Positions 36,004 to 43,756 of a stretch of 64,000 nt of DNA are shown in pieces. This DNA is from JBCCIM01 sp965263205 (GTDB taxonomy: Bacteria; Bacteroidota; Rhodothermia; Rhodothermales; JAHQVL01): assembly GCA_965263205.1 (NCBI GenBank), contig CBDHHF010000009.1, positions 1 through 64,000 of the forward strand, in the 5' to 3' direction. The number at the start of each line of letters is the position of its first letter. The stretch's first letter is position 1. The notes below the pieces were generated by a model, which had not been told where the DNA came from, ran no database searches, and saw nothing but the letters and a program-made list of their open reading frames with translations. A program made the translations under genes and the position numbers.

Positions 36004-39000
36004 ATCACAACTAAAAGAAACTGAAGTGCCTCCCCCATCTCCTCCAGAAACACGCAGATCTCCCTTCAATTCTTTAGCCCTTCTACCCATCGAAGACAAG
36101 CCACGGCCTCTTTTTTCGACATCCTTTGTCAAACCACAGCCATTATCTTTTATCACAAAACTGAATTTTTGAGAAGACACATTTAGCGCAATCTCTATCA
36201 TACTTGCATTTGCATGCCGAATGATATTGTGAAGTGCCTCTTTATATATAAAATACACGTTACGACGCCAAACCATAGGCACGTTGATTGCGGGCACTTT
36301 TTCTGGAAAACTATAGTGCTGTTCATATCCTATGCCAACGGTCTCAGCAAAATGCCGCATTTTTATAATCAATTGATCAAGAGCGTCTTGATCAGAATCT
36401 ACAATCCACACAGAATCACGCAATTCTCCTACAAGCTGCTGCGTAATCTCAACCTGCTGCTCAAGCACAGCAGCATCTTCCTCATTGAAGGATTTTTTCC
36501 TGCTAATAAAACTTAACGTCTGCGCCAGTGCACTAATTTTGCTGCCTATATCATCATGTAAGTCATCAGCAATAGTGCTTCGTGTGCGAGCGAGGCGTAA
36601 GGTATTTCGAACATTTAGTTCTCTAAAGATCAGCGCAACAATCAACAACGGAATCATGGCTAACAAAGCCTTGAACCAAGTTGTTTGATAAAAAAGCGGA
36701 GCTACCACAAAAGCAAAAGAGACAGGCTCACTCCATATGCCATCGTTGTTACTTCCTTGAACCCCAAAAGTATACTTGCCCGGATTCAGGTTGTCAAAGG
36801 GGCGTTCTCGCTGCTTGGATTGCTTCCACTCCTCCTCAAAGCCCTCTAATCTAGTCCTGTATTCTCTCCTTCTGTTCCCTCCAAAATCTATGGCTGCATA
36901 TTGAAATGTGAAATTATTCGGTTTGCCAGTTTTGAACGTCTGTCCAGGTAAGATACGCTCATTTAATCCCTGAACACTAAATCGCTGTATTTCTACTTTG
37001 GGCTTCGTCAGATTGACGGAGACCTTGCCTGGGTCGATGTTGGCCACGCCGTTCATTGTGGCAACCCATAAATGTCCGTTCTTTGCAATTAATGCAGTTG
37101 AAGGTCCGCCAATGAGTTCTGCACTCGGCAATCCGTCTTCTTCTGTAAAGATTTGAATATCGCTAAGCTTTGCAGCCAGACCATTTTTCACCTCAATAAA
37201 ACTGGAAAAGGGAATGCGAAACAGCCCATTTTCAGAGCCAAGCCAAACATGATCATGGTGATCTTCTAGTACAAAGTGTATATCTTCACTGGGCAAGCCG
37301 TGTGCTGAGGTAAAGTGATACGCTAGCTCTCCAATCTGCCACACAATCCCCTTATTGGTACTAAACCAATTCCACCCCGTTTACCTTCTGTGATGTCTTT
37401 TACACTCTGTTCTCTCAGTACATCATTATCTGGCCTCACCCAATTTCCACCCGCTGTTCGAATAAACAACCCGTCAAGGGTTCCCGTATAGAGTACGCCA
37501 CGTGCATCTTCATACACGGTATAACTCCTTATCTTTTCCTCTGGCCAAACCGCCTCATAGACACCATTTGTAAACATATATAGGCCAAAGCTATTTGCTA
37601 TCCATGTGAGCCCCTTACGATCACGAAATATTTGTCTTGTATATGCATATTCAGCACCCGGCTTAAGCTCGCCATAGGATACTGATCTACGATTTCCCCA
37701 TTAAAAATTCGATCAATACCATTAATTGAACCAACAAGCATCGAACCATCTGGCTCATTCAAAAAGGACACTACATAATTTGATAATAGTCCGGATGTTT
37801 CATCGAATTCCAGGGTGCCCTTATTTGTAAGAACCTGTACACCGTCGCCCCAGAAGCCAACCCAAATATTTTCATCAGCATCTTCTTCCACTGCAAAAAC
37901 CTGCCTTCCTTTCAACCCTGCGCCACTGTATAGACGTGCATTTTTCTTGGTGCCACGTGCAAAATACCCGCATCTGTTGTAAACCAAAATCCACCTAGAG
38001 CATCTTGAACCATATCAAGAGCAACCATCGCACCGAAACGTTCTATCCTAACCGGAATTAATCTATTGCGCTCTCCGACACGATACATTCTTCCTCTAAA
38101 GTAAGACTCCATCAAAAAAACAAAGATATCTTCTCCCTGCACATATACTTTATATCTTCCCAATAATAGTTTTTGAGAGACATTTATACTAATGGATTCC
38201 ACCTCCTTGCTATTAATCGACAAGATCTGAAGCCCTACGTTTAACCATAATTTATTTGCATCAAATTGTGACCGAAAAATAGCAGAATCACCAAAAGACT
38301 TGGTTTTTATTAGTGACTTTTGTTTATACAAAAACAAATCTCCTTTTGCATAAACCATTACCTCGCCATATATATCACGAAATATATAATCTATTTCCTT
38401 TTCTAGACGCCCATATACTTCTAGCCCATCAACGGAATAAAACGCATAAAAATCACCTGATACAATCCAAAACTCATCTTCGCCCGTAACATAAACAAAT
38501 CCTACCTCGGAGATAGGCTGGGGTAGTTCGTATTTTTTTGACACATCTCGGTCAACATGTAGTAGTACGCTATCTTCTTTCAGTACGACTAATCCCCTGT
38601 CATCTATACACTTAACCCTCAGGAATTCTTCGTATTGTAAGCGTACAGTATCCTCCGTACCCTCTATGTGTCTAAATGTGTACAAGCGTCTGGTTTGTGG
38701 ACGATTACTCCCAAACCATAAATTACCGGCTTGATCTTCACAGATTACATCGACGCGGCTCTCACCAACCCATCCTTTTGTATTTGCTGCACTTATTGTA
38801 TGGAAATCATGTCCATCATAGCGAGTTAAGCCATTCTCCGACCCTCCCCAAAGATATCCGTCTGCAGAGTAATACAGGGTCCAAAAGTAATTCGCAGGCA
38901 AACCATCTTTGGTTGAATAGTGCGTGATCATGTACTCACCTGGACTAGGAAAACCAGCATCATATGCTACCTGGGCAAGGCAAACAGGCATCCCACTATT

Positions 39001-39066
39001 ATTTGCAATGAGAAAAGCAAGTACAAAACAAAAGCTATGTCTAGTTAGCCAAACAAGGTATTTCAT
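35995..39066 (-). CDS. Two-component sensor histidine kinase with periplasmic beta-propeller (three apparent frameshifts)
   Basis: Sensor kinase of about 1024 residues, start ATG 39066 with a signal peptide (AFLIANNSGMPVCLAQ). The ectodomain has repeated propeller blades of the two-component regulator propeller type (ITHYSTKDGLPANYFW, DGYLWGGSENGLTRYDG, DENIWVGFWGDGV, HDHVWLGSENGLFRI), then a Y_Y_Y-type domain (GFEEEWKQSKQRE, LNPGKYTFGVQGSN), one membrane helix and a cytoplasmic HisKA_3 kinase with DDLHDDIGSKISALAQT (phospho-His) and HATPase motifs (NIIRHANASMIEI, DNGCGL, GRGLSSMGRRAKELKG). Single bases are missing near 37911, near 37670 and near 37370, where the +1 frames join blade sequences without gaps. 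It pairs with the regulator downstream. Confidence 0.88.
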
Positions 39067-39127
39067 ATTCAATAGAACAGACATTTCACACAAATTATCA
39101 GAAGGGTATTCAATACTTCATAAACAC

Positions 39128-39159
39128 AAAAAATCCCATATGTTATACAACACATGGGA
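39128..39159 (-). terminator. Rho-independent terminator of the second outer-membrane protein gene
   Basis: TCCCATATGTT and AACACATGGGA form an 11-position stem with a 4-base loop. On the minus strand it is followed by T6, 30 bases after the stop of the 39189 gene, insulating it from the kinase gene. Confidence 0.82.
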
Positions 39160-39188
39160 CTTGAATTAAATAAGATAGTGAAATACAA

Positions 39189-39878
39189 TTATTCAATTAT
39201 AATTGCCAATGCAAGTTCAAATTGACGCGCTTTAGCACTCACTAGATATTGAGGAGTAATCGCCAATCCCATGCCACCAGGTGAACCAACTTTAAGCGTA
39301 GTCATAAAAGAAGCAAACGGGAATATCGTGCTACCAGAGTCATCGAGCTCCTCACTTTCAATCCTCCATCCACTACGATGAAGCCCCAGTTTTGCCGAAG
39401 GTGTGATACGCACCAATTCCTGCCCATAGGTATAGGCAGCTACCGCGCTCAAAGATGATTCATTCCCTTTTATGTGATCTACGCACCCCCCATAAATTAA
39501 ACTTCCATTACACAGCAGGCCTCCAAATGAAGCACCAAACCCAATATTGAAAGAATTGTTATACGCCTTGCGAAGTGGATAGTAGTATACAGAAAGACCA
39601 AACATAGTCCCTGTACCTGACGTAGCGCTTAACGTTTCACTCCCTAAATAAGCTCCAATTTCCAGGGACTGATGTATCATAGCAGCCATAGAAATCGAAT
39701 TGGTTGTTGCATCGCTAAATTCTGATGCAAAACGGGTTACTTCAGGTGCACTGGCATAACTAAATTTAAGATAGAATTGAGCATCACCCAGAATACCTAG
39801 ATTTTGTCCCTGAGCCGTATTGAAAGATCCTCCTGACAAGACAAAAATCAACAGTGACAACTGCAACATCTGTTTCAT
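39189..39878 (-). CDS. Small outer-membrane beta-barrel-like protein, relative of the 34444 gene
   Basis: Secreted protein of 229 residues from ATG 39878 (MKQMLQLSLLIFVLSGG, cleavage near TAQGQ). Alternating hydrophobic strands, GLSVYYYPLRKA like the VYPLRQS segment of the 34444 protein, one Cys pair (LLCNGSLIYGGCVDH) and an end ...FELALAIIIE typical of barrel C-termini. Two copies of the ATGACGnG-NN-CnCGTCAT palindrome lie 68 and 212 bases upstream. Function unknown; outer-membrane location inferred. Confidence 0.65.
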   Translation of the reverse strand: MKQMLQLSLLIFVLSGGSFNTAQGQNLGILGDAQFYLKFSYASAPEVTRFASEFSDATTNSISMAAMIHQSLEIGAYLGSETLSATSGTGTMFGLSVYYYPLRKAYNNSFNIGFGASFGGLLCNGSLIYGGCVDHIKGNESSLSAVAAYTYGQELVRITPSAKLGLHRSGWRIESEELDDSGSTIFPFASFMTTLKVGSPGGMGLAITPQYLVSAKARQFELALAIIIE

Positions 39879-39945
39879 TGCGACAAACCTCTTTGAAACT
39901 TTTAAAAACACTTTCAAAAAGTTAGCCGACAATTAACCACAGCAC

Positions 39946-39963
39946 ATGACGAGATCTCGTCAT
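39946..39963. promoter_or_regulatory. Palindrome ATGACGAG-AT-CTCGTCAT, candidate regulator site 2
   Basis: A perfect 18 bp palindrome (20 bp with flanking C/G) 68 bases upstream of the outer-membrane protein start, matching sites 1 and 3 in the ATGACG/CGTCAT arms. Confidence 0.8.
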
Positions 39964-40089
39964 GCCTCTACCGCAATTCTACAATAGACTTATTCGGTCC
40001 TCATTTCTCATAAAGAATGACCATTTACAGAGTTTTAGGTAAGAATAAAATCTCCTAACAAGATTTCCTCATGTACCAAAACAGTTCGA

Positions 40090-40107
40090 CTGACGTGTCC
40101 ACGTCAT
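40090..40107. promoter_or_regulatory. Palindrome CTGACGTG-TC-CACGTCAT, candidate regulator site 3
   Basis: Same layout as sites 1 and 2 with one outer mismatch (C for A). It is 144 bases from site 2 on the same promoter side, which would allow looping or cooperative binding. Confidence 0.7.
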
Positions 40108-40164
40108 TTAGCTGATCACTTAGCTCTTTACTATTGTGTAAAAAATCAAAGGATACAACTAACA

Positions 40165-41385
40165 CTATTCGCCAAGCATTCGAATTAGCTCCGACACCTC
40201 ATTAGAGAGACGGGTCGAGATGATAGGAGTCTCTTTAGCAGTTTTCCAACTCACCGCCGGCCACCACCTATCCTGCGGTACGGCATCGGTAAACTCAACA
40301 CTCTCCCCCGGCCTCGGTGTTGCGACTTCAATACCTACCTTTTGCGCGGCTGCAAGTACGCGCTCCACGGGCTCCGTCCAAGAGTGAAATGCGAGCGCAA
40401 ACGTGCCCCAATGCACGGGTACCATTAGATTTCCCCGGACCATCTGATGTGCCGCGACAGCTTGCTCCGGCCCCATGTGCACATCCACCCAATCTGAGTT
40501 GTAGGCCCCGGTTTCCATCAGGGTGATATCGAAAGGCCCCAGGCGCTCGCCAATCTCCTGAAATCCGGGAAACATGCCTGTATCACCGCTATAGTAGGCC
40601 CTGCGCTCCCGACCAATGAATGCCCAGCCAGACCACAGCGTTGCGTCTCTGTCTGCCAGTGAGCGACCGGAGAAATGACGTGCCGGCGTACTCACAAGCC
40701 GTACGTCGTCAAGGGATACTTCATCCCACCAATCCAACTCCTTGATTTTCTCTGGCGCTACACCCCAATATTCAAGATGCGACCCCAATCCTAGTGGGAC
40801 AACAAAGAGCGGCACTTTGTCTTTGAGTTGCTTGATCGTAGGCTCATTAAGATGGTCGTAATGATCATGCGAAATGACAACAGCATCGATGGCCGGCATT
40901 GCATCCAGCTTGATCGGCGGCGCATGGAATCGCTTTACGCCAAAGATTCGTCCAGGCGAAGCGTGATCTCCCCAGACGGGATCGACAAGTATGCGCTGTC
41001 CATCCAGTTCAATAAAAAACGATGAATGGCCAAACCAGGTAATGCGCAAGTCAGACGGGGTTGTATCGAAAAAAACGGGATTTATCGGGTTCAGCGGCAC
41101 AGGCGCGGCCGGCTCCTTGTCTGGCGTTTCTTCAAAAAACCACCTACGTAATACGCGGAAGAATTCAGGGTTCTTAGGAGGAAGCGGGTTGACAAACTTG
41201 TTGCCGGCATATTGTGGTGATTGCTGGATTCTGGCAAGCCGCTCCCCTCCCGGGCGCTTACCCAATGCCGACCATGTATCAATCATAATGACGCCTACCC
41301 CTACAGATGTGATTACCAACAGCCACAACGCATAACGAACCCACCGTCGAAGCCCCGTTTTATTTCGCATTCGGCCCACTTTCAT
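40165..41385 (-). CDS. MBL-fold metallo-hydrolase, NAPE-PLD/RomA-like, membrane anchored
   Basis: Metallo-beta-lactamase-fold hydrolase of 406 residues with an N-terminal membrane helix (WVRYALWLLVITSVGVGVIMI). After a linker the domain starts ITWFGHSSFFIELDGQRILVDPVW, and the metal ligands are in SHDHYDHL, ARHFSGRS, YSGDTGM and PVHWGTF. This pattern fits the family containing NAPE-hydrolysing phospholipase D and the bacterial RomA/YcbL-annotated proteins. A phospholipid or N-acyl lipid substrate is possible but unproven. It lies between the two-component block and the TIR gene, on the same strand, with no operon evidence. Confidence 0.85.
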   Translation of the reverse strand: MKVGRMRNKTGLRRWVRYALWLLVITSVGVGVIMIDTWSALGKRPGGERLARIQQSPQYAGNKFVNPLPPKNPEFFRVLRRWFFEETPDKEPAAPVPLNPINPVFFDTTPSDLRITWFGHSSFFIELDGQRILVDPVWGDHASPGRIFGVKRFHAPPIKLDAMPAIDAVVISHDHYDHLNEPTIKQLKDKVPLFVVPLGLGSHLEYWGVAPEKIKELDWWDEVSLDDVRLVSTPARHFSGRSLADRDATLWSGWAFIGRERRAYYSGDTGMFPGFQEIGERLGPFDITLMETGAYNSDWVDVHMGPEQAVAAHQMVRGNLMVPVHWGTFALAFHSWTEPVERVLAAAQKVGIEVATPRPGESVEFTDAVPQDRWWPAVSWKTAKETPIISTRLSNEVSELIRMLGE

Positions 41386-41579
41386 TCTATCTAATGGCGG
41401 GTTGAGTTCTTCAGATTATCAATGGTTCGATAATTTAAAAAAAACATTTGGCTACGATGACACCGTCAACGCCGGTCACGCAATATCAATCAAGAAGCTA
41501 CTATCGAACAAGACAAGTGTACTATTCTTAACATGAAAACGTGACTGTTAATGAAAGAAAGTCTAACCAACTCCCAGTA

Positions 41580-42524
41580 CTACAGTTCAGAACCAAACAT
41601 CTTTTTCTGAAAAATCTCGACCACATCTTTGCGAAGATCTCTAAGCAGTCGTTCTAGTCCAGCCTGATAGGCATCATAGAGTTTCCATCTTGTAAAGTCA
41701 CCGATATGACGCGTCTTTCTCAGGTAAGCAGCCCAGCCAGCGTTTGTATTCATAACAGCATCATCGATTCTCACAGGAAATACAATTAGCTCTTTTTCTT
41801 TTCTTTCCCTCTCCAGTGCAGTTTCAACCTCCTGCTCAACCCACGAACTATTTACCGAGCTAGATGACAATACTAGTAACAGTTTTTCATGTAAATGAAT
41901 CGCTCTATCAAGCGAATCTCTAATATTGTTACCTATTTTCATGTCCTCTGGAGCAAACCAACATTGTACTCCCTTGTACGTTAGATCTGAATATAAACGC
42001 TCAACATAATTTATGTCATCATTAGAATAGCTGATAAAGCACGAGTGATATTCATTGATTTTCAACTGCATTTCGGAATAACCGCATCCTTTCAAAAATT
42101 CACTAGGAAGTCCATTTGACAAAGAAATAGTTCCTAGATCTAAAACACTTGGTCCATTGTGAACACAAAACTTAAGTCCAACGGTCTTATTGAAATCTGT
42201 CTCAATAAAATGAGTATTATCTAAAACTGAACGAGTCAGATTAGCCCATTTCAAATCCGCTCTTATAAATTTTGTTGATGATAAAATCGCATACCTTAAG
42301 TCTGCCCCCTGAAGCACTGAATTTTCAAAATTGGCTCCTGACAATATCGCTCCTTTGAGATTTGTATTTCTGAGAATTACACCTGAAAAGTCTATGCCGG
42401 TTAGATCTTTACAGGATAGATTTACATGTGATAGGTCAATCTTCGTGTCAATAAGACTGGAGCGCCATTGATTCCAAGATGTACGTCCTTGTTCCAAAGC
42501 TCTTAGCACAGAATCACTTACCAT
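41580..42524 (-). CDS. Pentapeptide-repeat / TIR-domain protein
   Basis: Two-domain protein of 314 residues. Residues 27-112 are pentapeptide repeats (A/C)(D/N)LXX, e.g. LTGIDFSGVILRNTNLKGAIL, ANFENSVLQGADLRYAIL and FIRADLKWANLT, forming a right-handed quadrilateral helix. Residues 158-245 are a TIR domain: HSCFISYSNDD, YKGVQCWFAPEDMKIGNNI and SSWVEQEVETALERE, with Glu230 or Glu232 the likely catalytic residue of NADase-type TIRs. A conserved-looking VFPVRIDDAVM and TRHIGDF tail follows. The gene is visibly AT-richer than the flanks and has no recognisable TIR-system partner. A defence or NAD-depletion role is inferred from TIR biology, not from context. Confidence 0.85.
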   Translation of the reverse strand: MVSDSVLRALEQGRTSWNQWRSSLIDTKIDLSHVNLSCKDLTGIDFSGVILRNTNLKGAILSGANFENSVLQGADLRYAILSSTKFIRADLKWANLTRSVLDNTHFIETDFNKTVGLKFCVHNGPSVLDLGTISLSNGLPSEFLKGCGYSEMQLKINEYHSCFISYSNDDINYVERLYSDLTYKGVQCWFAPEDMKIGNNIRDSLDRAIHLHEKLLLVLSSSSVNSSWVEQEVETALERERKEKELIVFPVRIDDAVMNTNAGWAAYLRKTRHIGDFTRWKLYDAYQAGLERLLRDLRKDVVEIFQKKMFGSEL

Positions 42525-42734
42525 CAGCCATTAAACACAATACCTAAGTTTTTACTATCAATTTGCTGAATGGACTTTTTGGCAAAGTATTCTCAACAAG
42601 CTATAAATGTCCTGTCTTTAGCAAAATATTCCAATAAACATCAGCATGATGTAGCTACTTGATCTGAACATCCCAGATGTATCCTCGCAAACTGACTTTG
42701 GTATCTTGCGTTCCACAAAAAAATCTCTAGGAAC

Positions 42735-43541
42735 TCAGCCGGCTAGCCCAAATAACTGCTTTGCATTTGCTGACGTAGCCGCAGCAACCTCATCCAACGA
42801 CACTCCTTTCACCTCAGCCAGCTTCTCAGCGACCAACCTTGTATACGCCGGCTCATTCCGCTTCCCCCGATGCGGCACCGGTGCCAAAAACGGCGCGTCC
42901 GTCTCCAACACGATCCGAGACAGCGGGACATCTTTCACGATATCTGCCACCCCGCTGTTTTTAAATGTGAGCGTCCCCCCAATCCCCAGCAAGAAATTCA
43001 GCTTAGCGGCCTCCTCGATCAGCCACGCCGGCCCGCCGAAACAATGAAAGATACCGCGCAAGTTGTCGGCTTTTTCTTCTTTCAGAATGGCAACCATGTC
43101 GCGATGCACTTCGTCCCTCCCCTGCTTGTCTCTCATATGCAGAATAAGCGGTAAATCCTTTTCGATAGCGAGATGGATGTGCCGGCGGAAGAAGTCCTGC
43201 TGCTTCGCATCAAACGTGCGATCCCAGTAATAGTCGAGCCCGCTCTCTCCCACGGCCACCACGCGCGGGTCGTCGCAAAACGCAGCAACGGCTTCAAAAT
43301 CCTCATCCGTTGCATCTTTGGTATCACTTGGATGAATGGCTGACATAGCGTACAACCCATCGTACGCGTCACAGAGCGCCAGCGCATCGTGAATGGAAGC
43401 AACATCAATGGCCGGCATCACAATAATTTCTACCCCCGCATCTTTGGCACGCTGAATCATTGCCGGCTGGTCGTCCAGCATCCGCTTGTGGTAGATGTGC
43501 GCGTGGGTATCAATGATGATGGCGTGGTTCGAATCGGGCAT
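42735..43541 (-). CDS. tatD: TatD-family metal-dependent hydrolase
   Basis: TatD-type hydrolase of the amidohydrolase superfamily, 268 residues, probably a magnesium-dependent 3'-5' exonuclease as known for E. coli TatD. Visible metal-binding elements: IIDTHAHIYH near the N-terminus, VAVGESGLDYYWDRT, PLILHMRDKQGRDE, GIFHCFGGPAW and VLETDAPFLAPVPHRGKRNEP. Length and motif order are normal, and the gene is intact. Confidence 0.92.
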   Translation of the reverse strand: MPDSNHAIIIDTHAHIYHKRMLDDQPAMIQRAKDAGVEIIVMPAIDVASIHDALALCDAYDGLYAMSAIHPSDTKDATDEDFEAVAAFCDDPRVVAVGESGLDYYWDRTFDAKQQDFFRRHIHLAIEKDLPLILHMRDKQGRDEVHRDMVAILKEEKADNLRGIFHCFGGPAWLIEEAAKLNFLLGIGGTLTFKNSGVADIVKDVPLSRIVLETDAPFLAPVPHRGKRNEPAYTRLVAEKLAEVKGVSLDEVAAATSANAKQLFGLAG

Positions 43542-43590
43542 TTACTTATCTTTGGGAATTCAGGTGTAGTAAGGTTTAGGGACTTTGTTA

Positions 43591-43615
43591 CGGGTTGAAG
43601 GTTAAAAGTTAAAGG
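43591..43615. repeat. 7-nt periodic array, class A
   Basis: GGTTGAA, GGTTAAA, AGTTAAA, GGTATTT in 7-base register between tatD and the LytS-like kinase. A class B array follows 70 bases later. Confidence 0.6.
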
Positions 43616-43684
43616 TATTTGCCCCTAATCTTTTGCAAGCTTTAACAGGGCTCAGCATTATAGGTCTGCTGATATTTACGATAC

Positions 43685-43719
43685 ACTCGACACTCGGCAA
43701 TCCAAAATCGACACTCTAT
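43685..43719. repeat. 7-nt periodic array, class B
   Basis: ACTCGAC, ACTCGGC, AATCCAA, AATCGAC, ACTCTAT in exact 7-base register; same type as 4122-4149. It ends where the LytS-like kinase coding frame could begin. Confidence 0.65.
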
Positions 43720-43756
43720 TAAGCGTTTTATCCAAATAGCACCCATTGCAGTCCTT

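Noticed and set aside
41580..42524. TIR gene as part of Thoeris, CBASS or a short Argonaute system
   Set aside because: No ThsA, cyclase, SAVED or Argonaute gene is in the flanking DNA on either side; neighbours are an MBL hydrolase and tatD.
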